From the NCBI GenBank assembly GCA_902729315.2, contig LR746279.1:3311001-3375000 (forward strand): a stretch of DNA of 64,000 nucleotides, written 5' to 3'. Positions 22,762 to 35,361 of the stretch are shown here, one piece after another; within the stretch, counting starts at the first letter, position 1, and each line of letters begins with the position of its first letter. The notes beneath the pieces are model-generated. The model ran no database searches and had not been told where the DNA came from. It saw only the letters and a program-made list of their open reading frames with translations. Both the position numbers and the translations under genes were made by a program. Origin of the DNA: Spirodela intermedia (lineage: Eukaryota > Streptophyta > Magnoliopsida > Alismatales > Araceae).

Positions 22762-24392
22762 TGACGTGACTTAGTCGTTGTATATTAAATCACACAAATC
22801 TAAAATTTATAAAACTAGAAAATATGATTTTTCAGATATTTAGAAGTATTTCTGAAAAAATATATCAATTATAATTTAATAAAACTTTCCAAAAATATCT
22901 GTAATTTTCCAGGTCGATCACAAGGATGTAATATAATATTTGGTAATTATTCATAATTTTTCTCAAAGAATATTATTTTTAATAAATTTTATACTAAGAA
23001 ATGAAAAGGAAATATATTTAAAATTCACGAAAAAAGGAAATAAGGGTGTGGACGTCAAGATGACGTCAACGCCCGGTGAACGCGAATCAGACAAAAATAG
23101 AGTTCCACCTGGTGATTCTTACGTAAGTGATTACAGACAATTTAATTGATCAAATTAAGATCTGTAAAAGTCAGAAGAATTATAATGAAATGGAGTATAT
23201 CTTAGTAAATTTAAAATCAACAAATTATCACTAAAAGAAGTAGAAATTAAGTTGAAAGCAGGAAAACAAAGTTCTGATGTCGCGGTGACGATGCGTCGGC
23301 GATGCATCAGAATCCTGAGCATTCGGGAGGACCATCGTGTAGTGTCCACAGCCTCGAAGGCTCTCCTTGGACAAAGACGATGTGGGCAATCTCTAGATCT
23401 CCTTGCGAAGTCTAGAGATCAATGAAATGGGTCGTCAAATCGTCTATGACAGCTGTCACCCAGCGGAGCGGAGAAACGGCAACTTTACAACTCTCTGGCG
23501 GCTGTCACCCGACGGAGAGGAGTTGGATAGAGGTGGGGCATGTGTCAAGGAGCTTCATCCTTAGGCCCGCGCAGCAAGAGAAGGCTCTTCATCACATCTA
23601 GTATGCTCTCAGGAGGTGGCGACTCATCTCCCGGTGGATCGTTCTCTTTCCGATGACGGCTTGTTCGTTGATCAATCGGAGATGCTTTACTCGATGGATT
23701 CGCAATCCTTTTATCGCGAATCATTCAACAATTTTAGTAACAATGCTCTGCGAATTGTGTTGACGAGATTTTTGCTGATGATCCAGCGATTCTAGTTGCT
23801 TAATGCTTCATCGGTGATCTGTAGGAAAGTCACGATAATCAGATAAAAAAATATGAATTTTGGCTCTAGGAGGATTCGAACCCACGCCGGTTGCCCCCGC
23901 CCTTTTTGGGGAAGGTGACGTGGGTTTAGTCCCATATCGGTTGTGCGCCAAATTTTCTGGTGAATATAAAGTAATATTACATTCCCGATCAAGTCTCTTT
24001 CTCACGCGTGTATGACCACTCCTTGCCCCACAGCCGGCTGACCACCGGTGACGTGGAAGGGGAGTGGTAGACACGTGCCCCCATCAGTTCAAGCCGCTCG
24101 AGCCCCTGCTCGCGGTTCATGCCTGACTGTGCTTCCGACCCGCTTGCGGGGCTAGTAGGTCCCCCCCATTTTGCTATTTTTATTTTAATTTCTTTTCCTT
24201 TATTTATCTCAAAAGTAAGACAGTAAAAATCATATAAAATCGTATAAAATCACATAATTACCCAAAAATTCACGTTAATCAATTCAAAACCACTTTTCAC
24301 ACTTTAACACAAATATAAGTCTATTTATCATGAGTTAAGGCTAAAACTATATTATTTACTAATTATTAACTCATGATAATGAAGACTTATCA
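22762..24392 (-). mobile_element. Solo LTR, 1.63-kb family (copy 1)
   Basis: It starts TGACGTGACTTAG and ends GACTTATCA, with perfect 5-bp target duplications AGGAC at 22757-22761 and 24393-24397. It is homologous along its whole length to 33090-34730 and 35362-37001 in opposite orientation. TG...CA ends, a 5-bp duplication, and absence of any gag or pol identify a solo LTR, left after recombination between two LTRs. Its parent is not in the window. Inside are a TGACGTCA palindrome (about 23060), a TCCCA.ATCGGTTGTG motif with a following TATA-like stretch (about 23930-23970) and a tRNA-T-arm-like GGATTCGAACC. Confidence 0.88.
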
Positions 24393-24397
24393 AGGAC

Positions 24398-26649
24398 CCA
24401 AGGAGTTCAACTGTGACATTAGCTTCTCCAAGACATTTTCGTAGGGGGTTCACCTTCTACATGTCTTGTAGTGTAACTGTTCACCAGTTAATTTGGCATG
24501 AACCTAGGAAAGAACATATATAGACAATTTGGAAGATATGTGGGGAAATTATAGGTCCTAAAGTTATTAGAAATCGTTGAGAGCATTCCGTACATGTATT
24601 TGAAACAATGAATTTTCCAATTTCCCAAAACACAACGGTTGTTGTTAAAACCTAGTACTAGAGAAATATAAAGCACATTACAATTATCTAAAAGTGAGAG
24701 ATAGAATGCCAACTGCTTTATGGATGACCTTGGCACTAAGGTAACCCATGAGCATGAGGGTGCGATTGTAATGTTGGTCTATTTTCATCTAGTGAAACAA
24801 GGACAGACGAGGCAGATTCCTTGGTCAGCAAATGGGCCAAAACGGATGACATGGGGATGATGATGTAGAACATGATGATACATAACTAAACTACCATAGA
24901 CAAATAACCTAGACTTGACTCTTATCATCTACCTAAGAATTTAAGAGAGCTGACTAGGACTAGATCGAGTGCTTTCCTACAAGATTAGAAACAAATGGAT
25001 CAATGCAATTCAGAGATCACTAAGGATTAAGATGTTTAACAATCGATAAATCAAATAGAAAAAGTCAATTGGTTTCTCACTTTGCACTCACCACTAGTTA
25101 TGAAAATAACTGGATCAATTTAAGAATCACACAACAACAGTATTGTGAGACTACACTAAATACAAAAAATACTCAAATATGAAAGAAAGAGATTTTAGAA
25201 ATAACCTTCTTGCCGGAATGGGTGACTAAGAGGTGGAGTAACACATTGAAACTGAACCTCACTTGTGGATAGTTGACCAGATGTTGACTGAGTCTTTATG
25301 GTAGACTAGGTGGACAAGCTTGGATCAGATGGGGTGGGCTGACACAGACCAAGGCGATCGAGAATGGCTCGGATCAGTGAGACAGGTTGGCATGAACCCG
25401 GTGGTCCGAAATCTCTCTGATTGGTGAGGTGGTCGGTGCAGACCCGGCGTTCCCGAATGGTCACTGTTTATTTAAACAGTTTAACTATGAACAAATAACT
25501 CCCAGCCAGTCCCTTTTCCCCATGCCGTTTTTCTCTTTGAGGTCACCATCGAGATTCCGAGATCAACAAAATCCATATCAATAACGATGGTTCCAACGGT
25601 ACAACTCTTCAATTTTGAAGAGCTTCAAAGGTTCTACTATGAACGGGTCGAATGGCCAATGCTGACAATTCTGTGCAAACAAGAGATCTTTGTGTATGTG
25701 ACGTGGCACCAGTGATTGTCGAAACAATGTCAGTTTTAAGTATAAACAATGAAGTTGGAGTCAGCCTTCTTCCTCACCCCTCCTCTTTTTCCAAAGTCTG
25801 AGATAACGAAACTCATATGAAATTTGACAAGAACAACAAACAGCACTGACGTAAATCGACTTCCGTGTTCCAATGTATTTTATGAATACGCTAAGGGAAA
25901 AACAGGAACATGAGGTTTCTGAAGGCGTTGGCTTGATGAGAGAAAAACATCATTTCTCCACTTGAGGGGATGACGACCTCCATGGTCACTGGGCGAGAGC
26001 ACAGCGAAAGGCTGCGGCAATAGAAACAACACGCAGCAACGTCACAAAAATTCAGACGGGGCCGAACCTTGGGGTAATTAACCATAAATCAGGCACTCAG
26101 AGGGGAAGAGCCCACTGTTAAAAGGAACCACGTTCCTTCCGATCATGATCACAATAATATCAGGTCTGTCACATTAGGGGGGGAGTCCTATGACAAGGTT
26201 ATAGAAATGCTGGGTGCTGAAGGGCATGCCTACTGGTCAATGGCGGCCATGAAGTTGAGTTGTGGCTGTCCACAGTGTGACCACGGCGCCACATTTGGTC
26301 GATGAGCAATAGGGTACATTCAAACTTCATGAAGTTGAGAAGAACTCCCCAAATTATGTTGGTTCTTTAATCCATGCAGAAGCTAATGGTGAGGTTCGAA
26401 ATCCTTACTTTTTCGGGTTCCTAAATCCTTTAGGAAGATAAGAATCTGTCAACTCTACCAATTCTGTCAACTATTAATTGAAACAAATGTATTTCTCCGC
26501 CAATCAATTTTTTCACTGTGTAGACAAGTTTTTAATGTGACTTTCACTAGTCTCCTGCTTCCTCCCTTAAGGAGAAGGATGAAACGAGTCTACCTGAACC
26601 TATAATCTAGAAAAGGTAGAGGTGCCAAGCTTGGTACTAATAATGTTTT
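24398..26649. other. Intergenic DNA, no gene seen
   Basis: Mixed composition. A more GC-rich patch lies at 25260-25480 and a short one at 26160-26300, but without a frame or repeat ends that I recognise. Confidence 0.5.
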
Positions 26650-27128
26650 CATCATTTGAGGCTAACAGTGACACAATCGAAATGCAATTTTGGAATCACA
26701 GGAAGACTGATTCTACCATTTAGCCCTAGCAATCTTCAGCAGGAACAATATACAAAGAACATATTTGATGATAATCCAAACACTAAAGCCCTCACTCTCA
26801 AGTTACGGATCACCTTTGTTGTGTTTGTCATGATAAGAAGAGTGCTGCTTCGTCAAAAGCTATTTGGAATCATACTTGCTAAAACATCAGGTTCGGAGAG
26901 ATACATCTTCAACCGTGTTTCCATTGTCCCTTGTAAGCTTTCTCAGCCTTTGACAATTCTCATTTATCATCCTTCGGCGATTTCAACCTTTGGTTTTCTT
27001 CACTTCAAAGAGTTGCCCATTTTTGTTGACGAATCTCCATTGATTGATGCAATTCCTTATTCACTTGATAACATGCAGTTCACCATTACCATCAGTCAGA
27101 GTTCCACCAAATTGACTGTCAAAATGGT
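26650..27128 (+). repeat. Upstream segment of duplicated unit, copy 3
   Basis: From about 26800 it aligns with 1-380, up to CAAATTGACTGTCAAAATGGT (copy 1: CAATTTGACTGTGAAAACGGT), where the copia element interrupts it. The copy continues at 35278. A reading frame from 26656 runs through the segment and on into the LTR, so it is not a real protein as it stands. Confidence 0.7.
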
Positions 27129-27253
27129 TGTTAGAATAGGCCCACCAAGCCCACTTCTGCTTCTCTCTCTCTTTCTCCCCTTCTTCTATATAACCTTATA
27201 TACTCTTCTTCTTCAATCATCAATTCTAGGGGTTTCTCTTCTTCTTGTCAACA
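27129..27253 (+). repeat. 5' LTR of the copia element
   Basis: 125 bp from TGTTAGAATAGGCCCACC to TTGTCAACA. It contains a CT-rich stretch and TATATAACCTTATATA, a probable TATA region. The sequence aligns with 35127-35277. Confidence 0.9.
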
Positions 27254-27267
27254 TGGTATTAGAGCTC
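27254..27267 (+). other. Primer-binding site of the copia element
   Basis: TGGTATTAGAGCTC follows the LTR without a gap. It is one base away from the initiator-Met tRNA complement TGGTATCAGAGC over its first twelve bases. Confidence 0.88.
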
Positions 27268-27743
27268 TAAGATTTGTCTCCCGCCACCGCTCTGCCTCGT
27301 CTCTCAGCGTCTCTACCACTGCCACTTCACCTCCTCTCTTAGCATCCCCTATCCTCTCCCAATGCAGCTTCCTACCGTGCACACTTGCACATACTTGCCT
27401 AGCATGCACCTGCCATCCGGCGCTTGCCCAGTGCCATCTTGCATGCTCACCCAATGTGCCGCTGCGTCTGTGCATTTGACGGCACCATCTCCTGCCGGTC
27501 CTCCTGACGCCCCGTGTGTTGCCTCTCAATGCCCAACACGTCGCCTCTCAACGCCCCATGCGTCACCTCCCGGCGCCCTATTTGCTGCCTCTAGCACCCC
27601 GCCCAACTCTAGGAACGTCCCCTCCTAGCATCGTCTCATCTCCCACTAATCCTGATCTATGGATCTAGTGGGTAAATCCTTGATGTCCCAGATGCCTCCT
27701 CTACTAGTTCTTCAGCTAGTTGTCACTCTTCCTCTGATCTGTG

Positions 27744-29301
27744 TGATAACTTGTGAAAACTATATGCTAATCTATTATCAAATCAGAGAGAATAATGCAT
27801 AATTGAGAAATATTTCACAAGTTATCATGTTAATTATTTTATTTGTTATTTTAATGAACCTCTTTAAACCTTAATTTAAATTGATATTTTATGAATAAAA
27901 AAAAAGTTGATGCAAATTTATTTCACATCTTGAGGCTTAATTCTCATTTATTTTATTGTGCTATTTTTTTATGATTAATTGAAATATATTTTATGCATTT
28001 TTTTTGAAAATTTTAGGCATTAAAATAAATATAATTAGAGGCTATCATTATTATATATGATAACACTCGCATAAATCTACTAAATGTATCTTGTTATTCT
28101 TTTCAGATCTAATGGTAGCGCGATAGCAGTGGTCAGATCTGATGGATCGCATGAAGCCATGTCATACGAAAAAATATCTCTAGGATCCAACAACGACTGC
28201 TAGTAGATCTAACGATCCAAGAGATGCCATGTCACAACCATTAACGCACGAAAAGTAGCAGCCAATCCAATAGTGGCTATCGTGGCATCCAATGCACATA
28301 TCCCAATAAAGCATATGCAAAAGGAGCAAGAGGCGATGGAGATCTAATGGCGATTATTAGGCCATGTCACCCCTCTTCAGAGCAAAATGATTGTGTGAGG
28401 ATCCAAAGGTCTTCATCGAGCCATGTATTAAAGGATATATTTACAAGTATTGATTATCATATGGTAAAATAGACGATATCAATTATTCTCTCGCGTGTGA
28501 AAAAGAATATATGTTCAAATATCGATTATCATTTGGTAATGTGAGAAAAGGAGAAAATACTAGAAAATTTAGAGAAATATTGGAAAAATATGACAAAAAA
28601 ATAGGAAATTAAAACAAAAAATGCGATTTACGGATCTAGGGTACAAAAAGGAGGAAGAGGAGAGAGAAAGGGGACCTTTTTCGTAGTTGTGCTTGGGTTG
28701 TTCTAGAGAAAAAATATTGTTCTTCTTTCTTATGCAAAAATAGGAATTTGAAGAGTGCATCATTGATTTTGATTGTTCTCATCTACCCTTTTCACCTCAA
28801 CTCTATTTCTTTGAACTGGATGCAAGACTAAGATGCACTACCGAGAGGTCGACATCAAGTCATGCATTCTAAGAGTTGTAAGTTTAACTTTTAATAGAGT
28901 TTTCATTATTTTCTTGTTTGATCTGCAAAATAATTTTATTTTGTTAAGTTTAATCATTTCTTTACTTATTTCTCTTCTATTTTTATCATTCTAAAGCATA
29001 TTTAATTGACTAATTTTAATTCATTTAATTTCTATTTGTATTTACATTTATTTGCCATTTTATTTATTTTATTACTTTGAATATCAATTTAAATCTTCTA
29101 ATCAATTTCATAAGTCTTTAAATTAGAGAATAAAAAGATTTTTAAAAGCCTTCCCTAAGGAGACATCCTAGCTCATGACTATAACGACTTGGAACCACAT
29201 CAATTCTACAACAATTATTAAAATTATTTTTTTTAGTGAATCTAGTTCTATAAATTATTAAAATTGATTGATGATTCTAATAACGACTTGGAACCACATC
29301 A
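27744..29301. mobile_element. Possible nested LTR insertion in the copia leader/gag
   Basis: A TGATAACTTGTGA start and a CCACATCA end enclose about 1.56 kb of AT-rich, non-copia sequence, between copia-like leader and gag remnants. Near the right end a segment is duplicated in tandem (AACGACTTGGAACCACATCA at about 29172 and 29282). No convincing target duplication is found, so the limits are tentative. The total length of the copia element supports an insert of about this size. Confidence 0.35.
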
Positions 29302-29339
29302 GTTACTCCACAGCACTCCATCACAACAGAACTCACTCG

Positions 29340-29900
29340 ACTAACATATTTTTTTTTATTGTCTTCAATGGACATAATTATGCTTCGTAGGCCTCTAGAT
29401 TCGAGCACTTCTTGACATTGCACATCCTTCACTACTTTTCGGTTGAGCCGCCTGGCCTCACTGTTTGTCCTTTACTTCGTGGTCTCAATTTAATTCAAAT
29501 ATCCTTACCTGAATGCTCCAGAGCATTGAGTTGAGTATTATCGAGCCTCTCATTTAGATTCGCCCTATGCAACAATTCTAAACGATATTGGAGAACATGT
29601 ACGCTAACCGAACGAATGTTAGTCACACAGTTGAGATATTCGAGTCGCTTCTTGCTTGCAAGTAGGGTGACTCCTCACTTTTGGCTCATTTTGGTCATCT
29701 CAGCTCTGATACAGAAGCTTGTCATCTATCAGCCTTCGACTATTGACCTTTAGACATTCGAGCTCTACCATCAGGAGCTTCTTGCCAAAGTCTATCTAAG
29801 TGGATTTCACCCATCAATTACCTCTCAAATTTGTGGGACAATTCTCTTCAGAGTCCAAGTACCTAATATCTCTCACATTTTCTCCATTGCACTTTGTGAG
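29340..29900 (+). pseudogene. Copia Gag remnant
   Basis: About 29360-29460 encodes a decayed match to the copia Gag start (FNGHNYAS, a stop, then RFEHFLTLH, partly in shifted frames). It is followed by degenerate sequence with several stops. Only the family and rough position are clear. Confidence 0.5.
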
Positions 29901-30769
29901 AGTACAACACTCTTGTTATTGCCAATGGCACATCTACTCCTTTAGCAATGGCTATCTCCACTCCTCAAGTGTCACATGACTCTTCTACTTCAAGACCAAA
30001 CTTTGGTCGTCCATCACAAAGGAAGGGCCTTAATTCTTTTTCTCCATACATCTATTGTAACAAGTAGAACCACTCGCTCAACAAATGTTGAAAATGATTT
30101 GGGAAGCTCAGCTTTTCCCAACCAGCTCTCCTACCTCCTTCACCAACTTCTCCGGTGTAGTCCAATGTCCCATCTCTGACTTTTCAAATGACATTGACAT
30201 CCGCCGAGTATGAAGCACTACGCCACTCTAGGGATACTATGGCTCATTTCTTGACCATTCTGGTCTTGCTTCCACATCCTTTCACGTCAAGTACACACAC
30301 TCTCCTTGTATCTTCATCTTCACTATGGATTATTTTCTTAGAGGCCTCCACCCATATGACCAACACACCCACCATTTTATCATCATACCAGCTAACCCCT
30401 CATCATCCACCAATTACTATTGCCGATGACCAGACTTGTCCAATCAATGGACATGGCAATACCCTTGTTACTCCGAGTATTTCTTCTCACCCAAGTTCTC
30501 TATATTCTTAAATTTAATACTAACCTCTTATCTATTAGTGCCATTACTTAAGTCATCCTTTGCTCCGTTATATTTTTTCCTTTTTATTGTACCTTCTAAG
30601 ATCTGTATACCAAGTGGAGGATTGGTTTGGGGCGTGAGAATGGCTGAGGTGTCTACGAGCTAATTTTCGATGAACTTTATTTTGACCTTTAGGCTCTTTT
30701 TATTTCTTCTATAGTCACTTCATCTCTTTTGTGACATCGTCATTTAGAACTTAAAAAAAACCTTGTCTT

Positions 30770-33089
30770 GACTTTCTCTTAATAAATTTGTGTGTGAGTC
30801 GTGTCAATTGGATAAACAACATCGTGGTTCATACTTGAGTCGAGACGAGATTTCATCTACAATACCCTTTGACCTCATTCATTGTGATATTTGGGGGCCA
30901 CTCTCATACTCCATCTATCTCAGGCCATTACTACTACATTATTTTTGTTGATAATTACACTCGGGTGAGTTAGGTCTATCTTCTCTAAGATCATACCCAA
31001 GTTTACACTATAGTTGTTCATTTCATTACCGAGGTCATCACTTAATATTCTCTACGCCTAAGATTCTTCGCACCGACAATACTTTAGAGTTGGTCTAAAA
31101 TTCACTTTACACATTTTATGTTAATCGTGGTATTTTTTATCAGACCATGTGTCCACATACATCCTAACAAAATAGTGTTGCCCAACAAAAACATCGTCAA
31201 CTACTTGACATTACTCGCACACTACTCATTGAGATGAATGTTTCTTATTATCTATAGTCTGACGCTCTTTTGACAGTCACATATCTTTAGAATCAACTTT
31301 CTTCAGTTCTACTTGGTGGGGTTATTTCACTTCATCGTCTTTCACCTAATTCTTCTTTTTTTTTCTTACCTCCTCGTGTCCTTGAATGCATTACTTTTGT
31401 CCAAGATCACTCTCCTTCTCTTTCTAAACTGACCCCTTGTGCTCTCAAAAGAGTCTTTGTTGGTTACTCACAGACACAAAAGGGTTATTGAGTTTATTTT
31501 CCTGATACTCGTCACTATGTGATATTAGTTGATGTTACTTTTCATGAGGACTTTTCCTTCTTTTCTCCAACATCGACTCTTCTTCGATCCACTACATCTT
31601 CACCACCTGATTTACTTCTTGTGGTGATCATTACAAATCCCTCTCCTACTCTTCCCTACTTGTTTAGTTTCTCAACCTCGTCAACTTCTCCTTTGACACC
31701 TTCAGCTTTGTCACCATCCAACTCTTCTACTCTAGGATCAAATTCGTCTTCACTCTCTGCCAACGAGCCTCCTCTGGTTGTCTCTTCTGACACTCAGGTG
31801 GATGGCCTTCATCTTCCTATTGCTCTTTGCAAACATACACGTGCATGCACCATATACTCTATTTCCCACTTTGTTTCCTACGACTACCTTTCTCCTTCTT
31901 TTCGTACCTTTACTTTTTCTGTGGTCTTCAAGTCGATTCCACAATCATATGTTGAGGCTACACATGTACTTGAATAGAAGGCAGCCATAGACTTAGAGGT
32001 GGATGCCTTAGTGTCTCAGAAAACTTAGACACTTGTATCTCATCCACGCGATGACAACATCATCATGTGCAAGTGAGCTTTCACACTCAAGTATAACCTA
32101 GATGAATCTATTGCACGTCACAAGGCTTGCTTGATTGCTCATAGATTCATGCAAGCCTATGGCATTAACTACACTGAGATGTTCTCTTCAGTAGTTCGAT
32201 TCAATTTCATTTGAGTGATACTCTCTCTAGTGATGAATTAGACATAGTCTTTACATTAGTTGGATATTTCTAATGTCTTTTTCTCGGATAATATTGAGAA
32301 ACATATATTTATGGAGCAACCTCTTAGGTATGTTGTTCAGGCGGAGTCATCGAAAATGTGTCTTTTGCAGCGCGCTATTTACGAACTTAGTTAGAGTCTA
32401 CATGCTAGATTTGCCAAGTTCAGTGGTCTTCTAGCGTAATTCGGATTCTCACCATGTCTTGCGGATCTCATAGTACTTACAAAGACTATTGAATCTAGTA
32501 TTGTCATCCTAGTTGTTTATGTAGATGACATTTTTGTGATTGAAAGTGATGAAACACACATTCAAGTTACAAAATCGTACCTACAATAGTACTTCAGTAT
32601 ATGAGATCTGGAGATTTTACAATACTTTCTTGAGATTGAGTTTGCCTATCATGATGGTAAGTTCACTGTCTCTCAACGAAAGTATACTCTTGATATACTT
32701 TAAGAGATTGAGTTACTTAGGTGCAAGTCAAAGTTGTCACTTATGAAGATGCATTCACACTTTTAGGATGTCATCTCTGCTCCTAAAGGATGTTAATTGG
32801 TACAGATGATTTTTAAGGAAGTTTATCTACTTCACTGTCACTTGTCTTGACATCATGTATATGATTAATGTTCTTAGCTAGTTCATACATGAACTTCAAC
32901 AAGTTCACTAGGAGGAAGCTTTATCAGTTCTAACATATATTAAAAGAACTCTTGGGAGTAAGCTTATCTATCAAAGACATTGACATCTTCAAATTTAAGC
33001 CTACTCAAATGTAAGATATGCTGGTGACAAGGGAGATTGCAAGTCTACTACTAGTTATTATATATATGTGGGTGACAACCTTGTCACGT
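30770..33089 (+). pseudogene. Copia integrase, reverse transcriptase and start of RNase H (decayed)
   Basis: From about 30785 the plus strand encodes CESCQLDKQHRGSY (end of the integrase zinc region) and FDLIHCDIWGPLS (first catalytic Asp). QQKHRQLLDITRTLLIEM and VFVGYSQTQKGY (integrase C-terminus) follow at 31180-31500, then a VTFHEDFSFFSP segment. RT begins near 31975 (AAIDLEVDAL) with DESIARHKACLIAHRF, and has the catalytic block VVYVDDIFV at about 32512-32540, then KYTLDIL. RNase H follows (LTYIKRTLGSKL, YAGDKGDCKSTTS) up to the solo LTR. Stops and frame changes occur every 100 bases or so. Confidence 0.88.
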
Positions 33090-34730
33090 TGATAAGTCTT
33101 CACTATCATGAGTTAATAATTAGTAAATAACATAGTTTTAGCCTTAACTCATGATAAATAGACTTATATTTGTGTTAAAGTGTGAAAAGTGGTTTTCAGT
33201 TGATTAATATGAATTTTTGGGTAATTATGTGATTTTACACGAATTTATATGATTTTTATAGTCTTACTTTTGCGATAAATGAAGAAAAAGAAATAAAAAA
33301 TAAAAATAAGACAAAATGAGGGGGACCCGCCGGCCAGCCGGGCCCACAAGCGGGTCGGAAGCTCAATCGAGGAGTAGCTGCGAGTAGGGACTCGAGCAGG
33401 CTTGGACCGATAGGGGCACATGTGTGCCACTCCCCTTCCACGTCACTAGTGGCCAGTTGGCTATAGGGCAAGGAGTGGTCGTACACGTGAGAGAAAGGAC
33501 TTGCTTAGGAATGAAACATTAGTATATATATTCGCCTGAAAAATTAGTGCACAACCAATGTGGGACTAAACCTGCGTCACCTTCCCTAGGAAGGGCAGGC
33601 AACCGGCGCGGGTTCGAATCCTCCTAGAGTCAAAATTCATATATTTTTATCTGATTATCGCGACTTTCCTGCAAATCGCTGGTGAAGGATTAAGCAACGA
33701 GAATCGCTGGATCATCGGCAAAAATCTCGTCAACGTGATTTGCGGAGCATTGCTACTAAAATTGTTGAACAATTCGCGATAAAAAGATCATGAATCCATC
33801 GAGTAAATCATCTCCAATTGATCGACGAACAAGCCATCGTTAGGAAGAGGATGATCCGTCGGGAGACGAGTCGCCACCTCCTGAGGGCATACCAGATGCG
33901 ATGAAGAGCCTCCTCTTGCTGCGCGGACTTGAGGATGAAGCTCTTTGACACGCGCCCCACCTCCATCCAGCTCCTCTTCGTCAGGTGAAAGCCGCCGGAG
34001 AGCCGCAAAGTCGCCGTTTTTCCGCTCCGCCAGGTGACAGCCGCCGGAGACGACTCGGCGACCCATTTCATTGATCTCTAGACTTCGCAAAGAGATCTAG
34101 AGATTGCCCACGTCATCCTTGTCCAAAGAGAGCCTTTGAGGCCATGGACACTATACGACGATCCTCCCGAACGCTCAGGATTCCAGTGCATCGCTGACGT
34201 ATTGCCGTCGCGACGCTGAAACTCTATTTTCCTACTTTCAACTTACTTTATGCTTCATTTAATGATAATTTGTGTGATTTTAATTTACCAAAATATACTT
34301 CACTCAATTACGATTCTTCCGGCTTTTACAGATCTTAATTTGATTAATTAAATCATCTGTAATCGCTTACGTAAGAATTGCCGGGCAGAACTCTATTTTT
34401 GCCCAATTTGCGTTTGCTGGGCACTAACGTCATCCTGGTGTCTGCACCCTTATTTCCTTTTTTCGTAAATTTTAAATATACTTCCTTTTCATTTCTTAGT
34501 ATAAAATTCATAGAAAATAGTATTCTTTAAGGAAAATTTTGAATAATTACCAAATATTATATTACATCCTTGTAATCGACCTGGAAAATTACTGCTATTT
34601 TTTAAAATGTTATTGAATTATAATTTATATATTTATTTAGAAATACTTCTAAATATCTAAAAATTCATATTTTCTAGTTTTATAAATTTTATATTTGTGT
34701 GATTTAATATAAAACGACTGAGTCACATCA
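33090..34730 (+). mobile_element. Solo LTR, 1.63-kb family (copy 2), inside copia
   Basis: It starts TGATAAGTCTTCACTATCATG and ends CGACTGAGTCACATCA, with target duplications CACGT at 33085-33089 and 34731-34735. It splits the copia RNase H reading, which resumes as W.SKK right after the duplication. It therefore inserted after the copia element. It is direct-repeat related to 35362-37001 and carries the same internal frame on the minus strand (33788-34090). Confidence 0.93.
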
Positions 34731-35109
34731 CACGTGGTGTTCTAAGAAGTAGAAGATAGTACTTTACTTCAATGCTAAGTTCGAATATCGTGTCATGACT
34801 AACATGATGTGAGAGATGATGTGGCTAAGTTCACTCTTAAAAAATCTTGGTATTTCATCTCCTACGTCAATACCTATATACTATGATAATTAAGCCGCCA
34901 TCTTTATTACTAGAAATCCTACGGTTTATGAGTAGACAAAGCACATCAAGATTGACTACCATTACATTTAGAAATAAAGTAATGTCAGGTGTTATCTCTA
35001 TTTCACATGTTGTCTCATTTCATTAGCTCGAAAACATCTTCACCAAAAGTTTTGGGGGGATCTCTTATGACACGACATGCACCAAGTTAAGTATATTTGA
35101 CTTAGATGC
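34731..35109 (+). pseudogene. Copia RNase H, second part (decayed)
   Basis: It resumes the domain cut at 33089: WCSKK, then a decayed Glu/active-site region (FNAKFEYRVMTNMM) and a C-terminal end containing HLHQKFWGDLL. Several stops are present. Confidence 0.8.
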
Positions 35110-35126
35110 TCCAACTTGAGGGAGAA
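35110..35126 (+). other. Polypurine tract of the copia element
   Basis: TCCAACTTGAGGGAGAA stands directly before the right LTR. A purine run preceded by CCAACTTGAG is typical at this place in copia elements. Confidence 0.75.
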
Positions 35127-35277
35127 TATTAGAATAGGTCCACTAGGCTCACTAGACCCACTAGGCCCACCAGACTCATTTCTCCTCTCTCTCTTTCTTC
35201 CCTTCTTATATATAACCTCATGTACTTTTGTTCTTCAAATAGCAATTCTAAGGTTTTCTCTTCTTCGTGTCAACAAT
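35127..35277 (+). repeat. 3' LTR of the copia element
   Basis: 151 bp, starting TATTAGAATAGG (the usual TG end has changed to TA) and ending GTCAACA. It is longer than the left LTR by repeats of a CCACTAGGC-like string near its start. Confidence 0.9.
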
Positions 35278-35361
35278 GGTCTTCAAATCCTCGTAGATGC
35301 CATATATTGGAAGAAGTGTAGAGAGTTGTATTCAGCTTTTGAGAGTGATACAAGAGGGAGA
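35278..35361 (+). promoter_or_regulatory. Displaced promoter/leader of peptide gene A3
   Basis: It aligns with copy 1 bases 381-465 (CTTCAA...TGCCATATATT...TTCAGCTTTTGAGA). It contains the TATA-like run at about 35297-35305. The copia element sits on its left and a solo LTR on its right, so the original promoter is separated from the A3 coding start by about 1.64 kb. Confidence 0.65.

Larger units (their letters stand above)
27129..35277 (+). mobile_element. Ty1/copia retrotransposon (inactive, with nested insertions)
   Basis: Short LTRs (27129-27253 and 35127-35277) end in GTCAACA, and the 5-bp target duplication ATGGT is at 27124-27128 and 35278-35282. A primer-binding site follows the left LTR directly. 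The internal order, integrase before reverse transcriptase and RNase H, is diagnostic of Ty1/copia. It interrupts unit copy 3 just upstream of the TATA region of the second type A peptide gene. A solo LTR (33090-34730) has inserted into it, and probably another insert lies at 27744-29300. Removing both leaves about 4.7 kb of internal sequence, the usual size for copia elements. The coding sequence is full of stops, so the element is dead. Confidence 0.92.

Noticed and set aside
26656-27270. 204-codon frame as a protein-coding gene
   Set aside because: It runs across the boundary of the copia LTR, and the part shared with copy 1 carries a stop there. No domain is recognised.
33605-33630. tRNA gene suggested by GGGTTCGAATCCTCC
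   Set aside because: Only the T-arm-like part is present. No acceptor stem, anticodon arm or D arm can be folded around it, and the same string occurs in every copy of the LTR family.
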